Part shown: positions 9,975 through 17,990 of the stretch, one piece after another
How the letters are laid out: the number at the start of each line of letters is the position of its first letter
How positions within the stretch are numbered: position 1 is the stretch's first letter
Source: Gammaproteobacteria bacterium
Lineage (GTDB): Bacteria; Pseudomonadota; Gammaproteobacteria; Steroidobacterales; Steroidobacteraceae
Direction: 5' to 3'
NCBI GenBank assembly: GCA_016874055.1
Contig: VGVG01000006.1
Coordinates: 1 to 64,000 of the forward strand
Length of the DNA stretch: 64,000 bases
The notes under the pieces: generated by a model
What the model saw: only the letters and a program-made list of their open reading frames with translations
What the model was told of the DNA's origin: nothing
The model's database searches: none
Position numbers and translations under genes: made by a program

Positions 9975-10952
9975 GTGAATACGCTGCTGGCCTCGGTCAA
10001 GGAGCTGGTTCGTCAGGATCTCCAAGCCGTCGATGCTGTGATCCGCGCCAGCATGAAAAGCTCAGTCGCCCTGGTCGATCAGGTTACTGAACACATCTTT
10101 TCAAGCGGTGGAAAGCGGCTTCGCCCACTTATCGTACTGCTCGCCGCCCGTTCGGGTAACTATCGTGGTACGAGCCATATTGACGTCGCGGCATTCATAG
10201 AGTTCATCCACACCGCGACCCTCCTGCACGACGATGTCGTCGATGGCTCATCGCGCCGCCGCGGACGCTTCACGGCGAACCACTTATATGGCAATCAAGC
10301 GAGCGTCCTCGTCGGCGACTTCGTTTACTCGCGAGCGTTTCAGATCATGGCGGCAATCGGCTCGCAGCGCGTGATGGAAATCATGTCGCAAGCTACTAAC
10401 GTCATCGCCGAAGGCGAAGTACTGCAACTCATGAATGCAGGCGATCCCGACACGACGCAGCAGCGTTATTTAGAGGTGATCTACCGCAAGACCGCAAAAC
10501 TTTTTGAAGCAGGAGCGGAAGTATCTGCGGTGATCGCTGGAGCGAGCCCGAGTCAACAACGTGCATTGGCCGACTTTGGCCGACATCTCGGTACTGCGTA
10601 CCAGCTGATCGACGACGTGCTCGATTACCAATCAAACCCCGATGAGCTTGGCAAAAATTTAGGTGCCGATTTGGCTGAAGGTAAGCCTACCCTCCCCCTA
10701 ATCCAGGCCCTACAAAAAGCCTCGGATCCGAACATCCGGTCGATCATCCGCGGTGCCATCGAGAATGGCGGCGTCGAGCAACTTGATGCCATCGTGGGCG
10801 CAATTGAATCGACCGGCGCTATTGAGTACACTCGCGCTATCGCTCAGGACGAGGCCGATCAGGCACTTGCAGCCATTCAAGCGCTGCCAGAGTCGCCGTT
10901 CAAAAAAGGTCTCGCCGCGCTCGCGCGTTTCGCCGTCGAGCGCACTTCCTGA
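9975..10952 (+). CDS. ispB: Long-chain polyprenyl (octaprenyl) diphosphate synthase
   Basis: IspB makes the side chain of ubiquinone. The 325-residue product has the trans-prenyltransferase motifs: GGKRLRP at 46-51, the first Asp-rich motif DDVVD at 86-90 followed by RRRG, and the second Asp-rich motif DDVLD at 213-217. The chain length, eight or more isoprene units, cannot be read from the sequence. The start is GTG at 9975; a later ATG would remove the conserved N-terminal helix. It uses IPP, which the IspH encoded at the left end helps to supply. Confidence 0.93.
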   Translation: MNTLLASVKELVRQDLQAVDAVIRASMKSSVALVDQVTEHIFSSGGKRLRPLIVLLAARSGNYRGTSHIDVAAFIEFIHTATLLHDDVVDGSSRRRGRFTANHLYGNQASVLVGDFVYSRAFQIMAAIGSQRVMEIMSQATNVIAEGEVLQLMNAGDPDTTQQRYLEVIYRKTAKLFEAGAEVSAVIAGASPSQQRALADFGRHLGTAYQLIDDVLDYQSNPDELGKNLGADLAEGKPTLPLIQALQKASDPNIRSIIRGAIENGGVEQLDAIVGAIESTGAIEYTRAIAQDEADQALAAIQALPESPFKKGLAALARFAVERTS

Positions 10953-10979
10953 CATCGGCCCCCGCGGGTCCGCCAGCAT

Positions 10980-11056
10980 CGGGATGTAGCTCAGCCTGGT
11001 AGAGCACTACGTTCGGGACGTAGGAGTCGGAGGTTCAAATCCTCTCATCCCGACCA
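10980..11056 (+). tRNA. tRNA-Pro (anticodon CGG)
   Basis: The 77 bases fold as a cloverleaf. The acceptor arm is CGGGATG with CATCCCG, the D-arm contains AGCTCAGCCTGGTAGAGC, the anticodon loop is TTCGGGA between CTACG and CGTAG, and the T-arm contains GGTTCAAATCC. The CCA is encoded. A truncated integrase lies about 800 bases downstream, which makes this tRNA the likely integration site of the accessory region that follows. Confidence 0.95.
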
Positions 11057-11101
11057 TCTCCCGCCAAAGAAAACAATCAGTTAGCCTGATGTCGGGATTG
11101 T

Positions 11102-11133
11102 CCGAGTAGAATACTCGGGACTATTCTACTTTT
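11102..11133 (+). terminator. Possible terminator of tRNA-Pro
   Basis: Two overlapping hairpins can form: CCGAGTA/TACTCGG (11102-11118) and GTAGAAT/ATTCTAC (11106-11129), the latter followed by TTTT. The position just after tRNA-Pro suits a terminator, but the U-tract is short. Confidence 0.4.
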
Positions 11134-11213
11134 CAGTGACTTTGATATGCGCGTAGGCGTCACTCTCTGAGACAAAGTTCAGGATTCACAGGTCACCGAA
11201 AGAATAAAACTCT

Positions 11214-11753
11214 ATGGACATCACCACAGCCCAACTTGAACTGCGCAACTCTTATTTACGGGGCGGTCCAGGAACGATCATCTCGGGTATCGTTTGGCTC
11301 TTCGCTGGAGTCGCAGCGAACAATACGGACATTCCGACAGCATTTGCGGTTTTATTCTTTGGTGGAATGTTGATTTCCCCACTTTCAACGCTGCTCAGGC
11401 GCAGTGTTTTCCGTCGCAGTCCGCCGCAGAAAGGCAACCAAGGCGGCTTGACCGTCATAGAGACGACCTTTCCTATGATCGGCGGTCTTATCGCGGCATG
11501 GCTGATGCTGCCTTTCAGACCAGATTTTGTGTTCCCGCTGGCGGCAATCGCAGTCGGAACCCATTACTTCGGATTTCGGACTGCTTATGGCGACTGGACG
11601 TACTGGATCCTCGGTGGCGCGTTAGTCGTTGTTGGTTCTACGTCTATCTTCGTCGGAGTGCCCAGCGCCAATATCGCACCCCTCTTGGTCGCAGCAGTAG
11701 AAGTGATTTTCGGTATCTGGCTAACCCGACAAAGCGTTATCCGTGACCAGTGA
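11214..11753 (+). CDS. DUF7010-like membrane protein
   Basis: The 179-residue product has about five or six hydrophobic segments separated by short loops. The general pattern (an early SGIVWLFAGV segment, a central LLRRSVFRR turn, a late WTYWILGGALVVVG) resembles the uncharacterised DUF7010 membrane family; I make this comparison from memory. No catalytic motif is visible. It is the first gene after tRNA-Pro and on the same strand as the degraded integrase, so it is probably cargo of the decayed island. Function unknown. Confidence 0.6.
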   Translation: MDITTAQLELRNSYLRGGPGTIISGIVWLFAGVAANNTDIPTAFAVLFFGGMLISPLSTLLRRSVFRRSPPQKGNQGGLTVIETTFPMIGGLIAAWLMLPFRPDFVFPLAAIAVGTHYFGFRTAYGDWTYWILGGALVVVGSTSIFVGVPSANIAPLLVAAVEVIFGIWLTRQSVIRDQ

Positions 11754-11797
11754 AACCTAAAGTCGCCAAAGTACTCCCATTACAATGCTGACCGTGA

Positions 11798-12170
11798 TTT
11801 CTTCTCTGCGAGAGAACTCTGGACGGACAATCATCAACTGATTGCTCAACTCGTCATCGCTCTTGCCCCTTCAAGAGCAGCATCACCAGCATACCTGGCT
11901 ACCCTCGCAAACAGATCATCTTCAAGATCGCAGCGTCTTCCTTCTATTGGACGCGCTACTTTTATCAAGGTAAGGTCTATAAGCGTTCAACGCGAACAGC
12001 AAGCAAACGCGATGCGATTGAGTTCGCAAAGCCCTTCTACGACAACATCAACTACAAGCAACACGCAAGTCTTTTGCGTGGGAAAAAGCAGAACTTCGTC
12101 GCCTGTGTTCATGATGTATTGAAGCAGCAGCACTATGCTGTGCTGGCAGGCGAACTGTCAGCAGAGAACT
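11798..12170 (+). pseudogene. Truncated tyrosine integrase (N-terminal fragment)
   Basis: From about 11864 the plus strand encodes a piece typical of the arm-binding N-terminus of phage-type integrases: PGYPRKQIIFKIAASSFYWT, followed by RYFYQGKVYKRSTRTASKRD and AIEFAKPFYDNI. The frame is open from 11798 but has no convincing start codon. The similarity stops at about 12165-12170, where the DNA becomes the 3' end of an opposite-strand membrane gene. The core-binding and catalytic domains (the R-H-R-Y residues) are missing, so it cannot recombine. Its position downstream of tRNA-Pro(CGG) is the classic sign of tRNA-targeted integration followed by deletion. Confidence 0.7.
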
Positions 12171-12691
12171 ATCCGCCTATCCGCCGCGTACACGAAGGCT
12201 GCTGCCGCCACAGCGACCGCTACGGCCACGACGCCGAGCAAGGCGGCGTAGGTCCAACCCATTGTTCGCATGGTGCGAAACATCTCAATCGGATTGGCGG
12301 CGGCAAGAATCCTGCCGGACGCCCAAAGAATCGCGGTGGAGGTGGGGAGCAGCATGGTGGCGATCACGACGATCGCGATGGCCAGCGGGCCCTCGATCCA
12401 CAGCACGAGCGCCACGACGCTGAGAATGATGGCGAGTTGGAACAGGGGACGCTGCTCGACCGGGTTCACCATCTCCACGGACAGCACCGGCGGTTCGTCG
12501 ATACCGTTGGCCACGTACTCGAGCAGCACGTAGGCGTATTTGAGTGTCCATGAGAAGGCAATCAGAAACAAAGGCAGGCCGAGCAGCCCCGCCGCACCCG
12601 CAATCGCAAACAGCAAAGTGAACACAGCGACCAGCAGCAGCGTGGTCGGGTGAAATGGCCGCAGTATGTGGCGCAACAGTAGCGGCATCAC
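12158..12691 (-). pseudogene. Membrane protein, probably 3'-truncated at integrase junction
   Basis: The 177-residue reading starts MMPLLLRHILRPFHPTTLLL and has five or six hydrophobic segments. I do not recognise the family with certainty. Its last four residues and stop codon come from DNA that on the other strand still encodes the integrase fragment. The original 3' end has therefore been lost at a junction near 12165-12175, and the present stop is accidental. It may still be transcribed. It shares strand and GC-rich character with the DUF4386 and M48 genes beside it, and the three probably arrived together. Confidence 0.5.
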
Positions 12692-12750
12692 CGTCTAGGT
12701 TTCACCGATGCAGCGATGCAGCCAAGTCGCGCCGATGGCGCGCTGGCTGG

Positions 12751-13473
12751 TCATGCCGCCACACGCTGCTGCCACTTCGGCAGATTGACGCCCTTGATGA
12801 GTAGCCAAATGGCAAGACTCAACTCGCCGACGAACGCTGGGATCAGTATCGCCGGAAACAGGGTTCGGGCGACATCCGGCGCAAGAATCAATGCAAAGCT
12901 GTTGATGAGATAGCTCGCACCTGCGAATTGCAGCAGAACGCCCAGAGTGGCGGGCAGGTAGGACGACTTGTAGATCAGGTAGCCGCGAATCAGGCAGGTG
13001 AAACCGAAGAAAATCAATCCGATGCCGAATCCATGGCTGTGCAGCTGGTTGGCCAGATACGACAGTTGTTGCTACTGCTCCGCCGCGAGGCTGCCTGCCT
13101 GGCCGGCGTTGCCCATGACCGCCACCGGCGCGTCAGCAGTGCCAGCTTGTTGAGCGCTAGGACCGCCGTCTGGATCAGATTGAACGCGGTCGACATCAGC
13201 GCGAGGCTCCTGCTGATGGGTCGTAACAGCAGGTAGAAAATGATGATCGTCAGAATGTCCGCGACCTGCATGAGCAGGTCGCCTGCGATGCCCGCTCGCC
13301 ACAGCAATTCATTGGCCGCGATGTTGTTGGCCGTCGCCGCGGGATCGCCGCCCCGCGACCAGTACTCCGCGCATGATCAACTCGCCGAACATGCCGAGCG
13401 CGATGATTGCGAGATAGATCAACCCGCAGGCACGGGCATAGGTTTGAGGCGAGCGCTCAAAGGATGAGTTCAT
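12751..13473 (-). pseudogene. DUF4386 membrane protein, broken by two frameshifts and a stop
   Basis: Three reading frames together spell a DUF4386-type membrane protein. The N-terminus MNSSFERSPQTYARACGLIY starts at 13473. A frameshift at about 13350-13360 moves to the frame with NELLWRAGIAGDLLMQVADI. A second one near 13118 moves to PVAVMGNAGQAGSLAAEQ, which meets an in-frame TAG at 13072-13074 and then continues QQLSYLANQLHSHGFGIGLI and IFFGFTCLIRGYLIYKS to 12751. The pieces join without gap or overlap, so this is one gene with at least three lesions. A single sequencing error cannot explain it. Confidence 0.8.
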
Positions 13474-13771
13474 GTCGTGCGTGATCCCGCATTGAGTTCG
13501 GCGCCAGGCGCCGATGGGATGGATTCGACCCTGATCGAATCCGGCGAGCAATAGAGGCGACATCGACGACGACGCCGGAAGCAGAAGGTCCCACGTCGAT
13601 CCCGTGCAACGCACGTGCTCCAAGTCATGCGCACGCGCAATGCGTCGCCTGGCCGAGTCAATGGGACGACCCGGCTTCCGCGCACTGTGCGCGCCATGGC
13701 CGTTCGAAGCAACGAACAAGCCTATCGAGTGACCACGCTGCCGTCGACGACGCCCGGATCCAGCTCGAACA
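13474..13771. other. No recognisable gene
   Basis: About 300 GC-rich bases between the M48 gene and the DUF4386 pseudogene. Several frames are open, as expected at this GC content, but none gives a recognisable protein. Given the decay on both sides, this may be an unrecognisable remnant. Confidence 0.4.
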
Positions 13772-14932
13772 TTACCGTCGGAGTCCGCTGGCTTTCCAAT
13801 CCATCGCCCGGCGTACGCGTCGCTCGACCGACGGGTGCGTATAGAACAGCACTTCCTGCAGCCAGCTCGGGCGTGGATTGCGGTACTCGGCCGTCTTGAC
13901 CAGCGCCGTCGCGAGGGCATCGGGCAGGTTCACGGTCTCGAGTGAGTACTGGTCGGCCTCGTTCTCGCCGTGGCGGATCGAGGCGTTGACCAGCGGCTGC
14001 GTCAGCAGGAAGAACAGTGACATCAGGAACGCCAGCACCGGCAGGCCGGTCGGCTCGTCGATGCGCGCCGCGCTGCCGAACGCCCGCGCGACCCGGGGGA
14101 ACAGCCGGTCGGCCAGGAAGAAGAACACCATCGCGAGCGCCGACATCAGGAACACCATGCGCCAGACGTGACCGAGTACGTAGTGACCGATCTCATGGCC
14201 AGTGACGGCCTTGACCTCGTCCAGCGATGCGCCCTTGAATGCGACGTCCGAGATCGCAATGCGCGCGGACCCGGCGATGCCAGACACGTTGGCCGTGAAG
14301 TTGTTCGATTGCCGTGAGCCGTCGTAGACGAAAATCCGCTCGGCCGGCACGCCGGCCTGTCCGGCCAACGTCACGAGCGCGTCGCGAACCTCGCCGGCGG
14401 GAACTGGCCGATAGTCGTTGAAGAGAGGCTCGAAGACGACCGGTCCGGCAAGCAGGAAGGACGACAGTGCCACCGCGGTCAGGCCGCCCGCCCAGGCCCA
14501 CCAGTACTTGCCCGCGCGCCGCATCAGGGCGTAAACGCCGACGAAGAAGAGGCCGACGAGTACCGCGAAGATCGCGGTCGACAGACCAGCCTGACCGAGA
14601 AAGTCCGCGAGCGGCTGGCTGGTGCGGCCGTAACTGCGTTCGCGCCAGAACTCCTCGTACAGGGCCCAGGGCAGCGAGATCAAACTGGCCAGCACAAAAT
14701 AGGCCGCAGCAACGACCCACGCGCGGAGATTCAGCCCGCGTCGCGCCAGTTTCGCGTTGAGGCGATCCAGCACGCCCGTGCGCACGAACAGCCAGGCCAC
14801 GACGGCCGACACCAGCAGGTTCCAGAGCAGCAGCCAGTGATTGCCGGCGGTGTAAGCAGCGGCCTGGGCCAGTGCGTCGGCGCCGAGCGAGTCGATGTAA
14901 GCGGCGGTAGCCGCGGCGGGGTCGAATGCCAC
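13772..14932 (-). CDS. M48 family zinc metallopeptidase (Ste24-like)
   Basis: The 386-residue product resembles Ste24/CAAX-prenyl-protease-1-type M48 proteases, integral membrane zinc peptidases. Several hydrophobic segments come first. The zinc site is HEIGH (His246, Glu247, His250), and the third ligand is in ENEAD (Glu323). Two more hydrophobic segments separate these motifs. All catalytic residues are present, so unlike its neighbours the gene appears intact. Its substrate in this bacterium is unknown, since farnesylated CAAX proteins are not expected. It sits at the upstream end of the decayed minus-strand group. Confidence 0.9.
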   Translation of the reverse strand: MAFDPAAATAAYIDSLGADALAQAAAYTAGNHWLLLWNLLVSAVVAWLFVRTGVLDRLNAKLARRGLNLRAWVVAAAYFVLASLISLPWALYEEFWRERSYGRTSQPLADFLGQAGLSTAIFAVLVGLFFVGVYALMRRAGKYWWAWAGGLTAVALSSFLLAGPVVFEPLFNDYRPVPAGEVRDALVTLAGQAGVPAERIFVYDGSRQSNNFTANVSGIAGSARIAISDVAFKGASLDEVKAVTGHEIGHYVLGHVWRMVFLMSALAMVFFFLADRLFPRVARAFGSAARIDEPTGLPVLAFLMSLFFLLTQPLVNASIRHGENEADQYSLETVNLPDALATALVKTAEYRNPRPSWLQEVLFYTHPSVERRVRRAMDWKASGLRR

Positions 14933-14940
14933 GCGCCAGT

Positions 14941-15070
14941 CTACCAGCTGTCCTTCGCTTGCAGCAATTCAGTCACTTCCAGCCAGCGGGTTTCCGCCTT
15001 ACGAACCAGGGGGTCGGGACTTCGACGAGGCGCGCGAAGCCCGCGAGCCATCTCTCCGGGCGCGCCAGAA
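14941..15070 (-). pseudogene. Possible C-terminal remnant of an ABC-F ATPase
   Basis: Directly upstream of the M48 start the minus strand reads LVRKAETRWLEVTELLQAKD followed by SW and a stop at 14941-14943. This recalls the charged coiled-coil tail of ABC-F proteins (Uup/YheS type), but the piece is short and no ATP-binding motif lies upstream. I treat it as a weak remnant call. Confidence 0.25.
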
Positions 15071-15220
15071 TCATCGAAGGCTTACGCAGTGCGTGAGCCT
15101 TTCAATTTTTTCCAGCGTAGGGAAATCGTAGAGTTGTTTTCTACGAACGCCCACATCCGTTCAATTCGACCAGCTGCCTGCGAGATGATCGGGTGCCAAG
15201 TGCGCATAGGGAAGCACCAT
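15071..15220. other. No gene seen
   Basis: A short AT-richer stretch separating the GC-rich M48 group from the small membrane protein. It may contain the edge of the inserted segment. Nothing else is visible. Confidence 0.35.
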
Positions 15221-15454
15221 CTAGCCAATGTCGCTCCAGCTCCAGCCAGATGACTTGAGGATCCTATCTAAGATGGCGATCTGGGCCATGTACCAGAACG
15301 TGATCAGCAGCCAGAAGGCTGTGAAGAAATCGAGGCCGGTCCAAGAGAAAGCGCCTCGATCTAGAAGCAGCAAGGAGATCAGCGTCGAGACAATCGGGAA
15401 TCCGCTAAGGACTGCGATGATCTTTGACGCAGGCATCGCGCTTTGTTGATTCAT
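15221..15454 (-). CDS. Small two-helix membrane protein
   Basis: The 77-residue product starts MNQQSAMPASKIIAVLSGFP and has two hydrophobic helices (about residues 11-27 and 33-55), then a short polar tail ending WSWSDIG. I do not recognise a family. The ATG at 15454 places the first helix near the N-terminus; an upstream extension of 33 codons is open but looks non-coding. It is isolated, with the inverted-repeat structure at 15560-15640 upstream of its start, so that structure could lie in its 5' leader. Confidence 0.5.
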   Translation of the reverse strand: MNQQSAMPASKIIAVLSGFPIVSTLISLLLLDRGAFSWTGLDFFTAFWLLITFWYMAQIAILDRILKSSGWSWSDIG

Positions 15455-15559
15455 AAAGTGTCCGTCCTTCGAGGAAATCGGTGGCCGCCTAACGCGATGG
15501 TGTGCCAACCACCCCCCATTTCCCAATCCCTCTCCGACACTCGGATTCCCCACGGTGTC

Positions 15560-15640
15560 TGTAGTAAATCGTGTACTACATCGACTTCATTCCACCAACG
15601 TCAGAGGGGGGACGAATTCTCGTCCCCCCTCATGTAGTAC
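15560..15640. repeat. Nested and competing inverted repeats
   Basis: A perfect 12-bp stem, GAGGGGGGACGA with TCGTCCCCCCTC around the loop ATTC, occupies 15604-15631. It is enclosed by a perfect 9-bp inverted repeat, GTACTACAT (15573-15581) and ATGTAGTAC (15632-15640), the right arm touching the inner stem. The left arm can instead pair with TGTAGTA at 15560-15566 across a 7-base loop, so two folds compete. There is no U-tract, which argues against a simple terminator. Confidence 0.75.
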
Positions 15641-15833
15641 GAATGTAGGACGATGACCCCTACCGAAACCACGCTCGTATGCGCAACGGATGGGCGCTAC
15701 CGCAATGCCGGCCCCGGCAAACGTATCGCGAGGTCGACGCGGATCGAGCTCGAGGTAAAAACCTAGGATGCACGGCAGCTCGGCGACATAACCTCACGCG
15801 TGATCCACCATGGACTGCATCAGGGCGACACCG
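15641..15833. other. No gene seen
   Basis: About 190 bases between the inverted-repeat structure and the end of the beta-propeller lipoprotein gene. No recognisable coding or RNA signal. Confidence 0.4.
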
Positions 15834-16925
15834 TCAGCGCCAAGCGATGCGATCACCAGCAAAGGTGCCGAGATACAGCCGACCCTTGAATGGCAGCGCA
15901 ACCGTCGCCGCGCCGATGGGCGGCCCTTGCTGATCGAGTATGACGCGCGAGTATAAGGATTCGGGGTCGACCTCAACAATCTGAAATCGGAAGCCGCAAT
16001 TCCCGCGCTCGATACCGAGGCACTTGATGAGATCGAAGGTGCTGGCATGGTGCGAGGCGACGAGAAGACGCCCATCCTCGGACCAAGTGACGTTGTCTGG
16101 TCCCATCACCCGGACCTCGCCGACACGTTGACCGGTCATCGTGTCAACTTTGATTAGGGCGTTTTCAAAGTAGCCATTTAGGTAGAGATAACGCCCATCT
16201 GGCGAGGACTCGATGCCGTTGGCATAGCCCGTGTCACTTCCGATTACGCGCGAGTATCCTTTACCCGGTCGCCACTCCCACGCGAATCCGGGGCGGTGCG
16301 AGCCAAAGCGCATGCGCAGTCCCGAGACGACCATGTTCTCGCCACGCCGAAAGCTGTCCGACACTCGAAAGCCACCATCGCTTAACACGACGACGTCATT
16401 CGTGGTCGCATCGGGTGGTGCAAGTACGCAGCCACGCGCTTTGAGTGCCACCTCAAGACCATCATCGATGATTTCAAAAATTTCGATCGACTCTCGCGTA
16501 CCATGATTGACGACGTACAACATCTGACGCCCATCCTCAAGACGGCGGGCGTTGATGCCGTGCGGGGCGAGTGCAGCAGACCCAAGCGAGGGGCATGTGG
16601 GATCACCGACGAGCTTCGCCTGCTCCAACGCAGCGACGATCGTCCGAGAGCTTGACGCGCGCGGCCATAGCGGACGGATGTCTCCAGCAGCTCCTGCGGC
16701 ACCCGGTACATAAGCAACGAGCCGACCGACGCGTGACTCGACGCCGCCTCGCCCCATTTCACTAATGATCAGCGCAGTGCCACGCGGACTCGCGGCAAAG
16801 TCCTCAGGGTTTTGAAATCGGCAATCCGGGGTAAGTCCGTTACCAGCACGACAATCGAGTATATCGGGTGTCGTACATGCTCCAAGCGAGAGCAGCAGAG
16901 TGGCGAGACACATACGAATCAGCAT
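15834..16925 (-). CDS. Lipoprotein with SMP-30/paraoxonase-like beta-propeller
   Basis: The 363-residue product starts MLIRMCLATLLLSLGACTTP, a clear lipoprotein signal with lipobox LSLGAC. It should be cleaved by LspA and anchored in the membrane facing the periplasm. The rest reads as a propeller of the SMP-30/arylesterase type: APHGINARRL, VVLSDGGFRVSDSF, GYANGIESSPDGRYLYLNGY and GPDNVTWSEDGRLLVASHH are typical blade and metal-site segments. It is probably a calcium-dependent lactonase or esterase; the substrate is unknown. Its start overlaps the end of the upstream VOC gene by seven bases, so the two are one transcript. Confidence 0.8.
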   Translation of the reverse strand: MLIRMCLATLLLSLGACTTPDILDCRAGNGLTPDCRFQNPEDFAASPRGTALIISEMGRGGVESRVGRLVAYVPGAAGAAGDIRPLWPRASSSRTIVAALEQAKLVGDPTCPSLGSAALAPHGINARRLEDGRQMLYVVNHGTRESIEIFEIIDDGLEVALKARGCVLAPPDATTNDVVVLSDGGFRVSDSFRRGENMVVSGLRMRFGSHRPGFAWEWRPGKGYSRVIGSDTGYANGIESSPDGRYLYLNGYFENALIKVDTMTGQRVGEVRVMGPDNVTWSEDGRLLVASHHASTFDLIKCLGIERGNCGFRFQIVEVDPESLYSRVILDQQGPPIGAATVALPFKGRLYLGTFAGDRIAWR

Positions 16926-17929
16926 TGGAATATCTCCACCGGAAAACCATCAGGAGTTGCGAGTACCATGGAATGTCGGCGGCCGAATCCAAGCGCATCA
17001 ATATCGGCAGGCGCGCTCAGCACCTTCACGCCGTGACGCGCGACTTTGTCCGCAACTTCGGCGAACTTTGCGGTGGGGAAAGACCACAAGCCAAGACCGC
17101 GATTGTGCAAACCCAGTCCGTTCGGCGCTCGCAAGCCGCCCGAGAGTAGTTGCATAATCACGAGGTATCCCGTCCGCGAGCCGGGCGCGAACCATTGCTG
17201 GAATCGTACTCGGGTGCCTGCCGGTAAGCGCATACCACCCTTAGGCCCATCACTCTCAAAGGTAAATTCGCGACGTAATTCGTAGCCGAGAACTTGATCA
17301 AAAAATTCGCCGTCACGATCGATATCGCTGACGAGCGCACTCGAATAACTCGGACCACCTATTCCGACCGCGGGATCGATAGGCCCCACCGGTTGCAGAT
17401 GTGCCCGATCGACACCAGGTACCATCACGTCATCGGGTGCGATCCAATGAGTCTCACCAATGTCATACGTCGTGCCGTCCGCACGCGGAAAGCTCATAGT
17501 GGTGACACCCGCATTAGCCTTAAAACCGTAGGCCTCGACGATGGCGTGTCGTTTGATGAGGTCTCGCACTGGCACGCCGAGACCCAAGGCGCCATCGGCA
17601 CAGCAGTCGAGCGCAGGGCGCGCGGTGGGTCGTCCGGCATCGAGACGCACGATGCGCACGCGGAGCGCCTCGGGAATGCCCGAGCGCCTCAACAGTAGGA
17701 CATCGAGGTTGTCTTGCTCAGGGATGCCCCAATGCCTGCATGCACCCTGCGACGACGCTCGGTCATAGCGCAGTAGTTCGGTATCCAGATCAAGGGCCCC
17801 GCCGTAAAAACGCCGGCAACGCCCGAGATCCGCCGCTGCGAGCGTGATCTCGGCAAGTGGCTCGCAGAGCATTACGCGCCCATCCTGCCGAGGCGTCATG
17901 GGATCGAGGGGTACAGAGGGCTCGGTCAT
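16919..17929 (-). CDS. Two-domain VOC (glyoxalase/dioxygenase-fold) protein
   Basis: The 336-residue product has two vicinal-oxygen-chelate modules. The first runs from about residue 22 (LAEITLAAADLGRCRRFYGG) and the second from about 185 (SYSSALVSDIDRDGEFFDQVLGYE), ending in VLATPDGFPVEIFQC. Such proteins are metal-dependent glyoxalases, extradiol dioxygenases, epimerases or resistance proteins; this one cannot be assigned. I chose the ATG at 17929. The open frame extends 60 codons upstream into the phoD region without conservation. It is divergent from phoD with about 60 bases between the starts, and overlaps the lipoprotein gene downstream. Confidence 0.8.
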   Translation of the reverse strand: MTEPSVPLDPMTPRQDGRVMLCEPLAEITLAAADLGRCRRFYGGALDLDTELLRYDRASSQGACRHWGIPEQDNLDVLLLRRSGIPEALRVRIVRLDAGRPTARPALDCCADGALGLGVPVRDLIKRHAIVEAYGFKANAGVTTMSFPRADGTTYDIGETHWIAPDDVMVPGVDRAHLQPVGPIDPAVGIGGPSYSSALVSDIDRDGEFFDQVLGYELRREFTFESDGPKGGMRLPAGTRVRFQQWFAPGSRTGYLVIMQLLSGGLRAPNGLGLHNRGLGLWSFPTAKFAEVADKVARHGVKVLSAPADIDALGFGRRHSMVLATPDGFPVEIFQC

Positions 17930-17990
17930 CGATTTGTATCCTGCGAACTCTTCGCGAAAACTAGCACGTCGAGGACTACACTTGGCAGTC

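Noticed and set aside
12074-12553. Long plus-strand frame running from the integrase fragment through the membrane gene
   Set aside because: Only its first 30 or so codons are integrase; the rest is the antisense of the membrane gene and rich in Gly, His and Asp, typical of a shadow frame.
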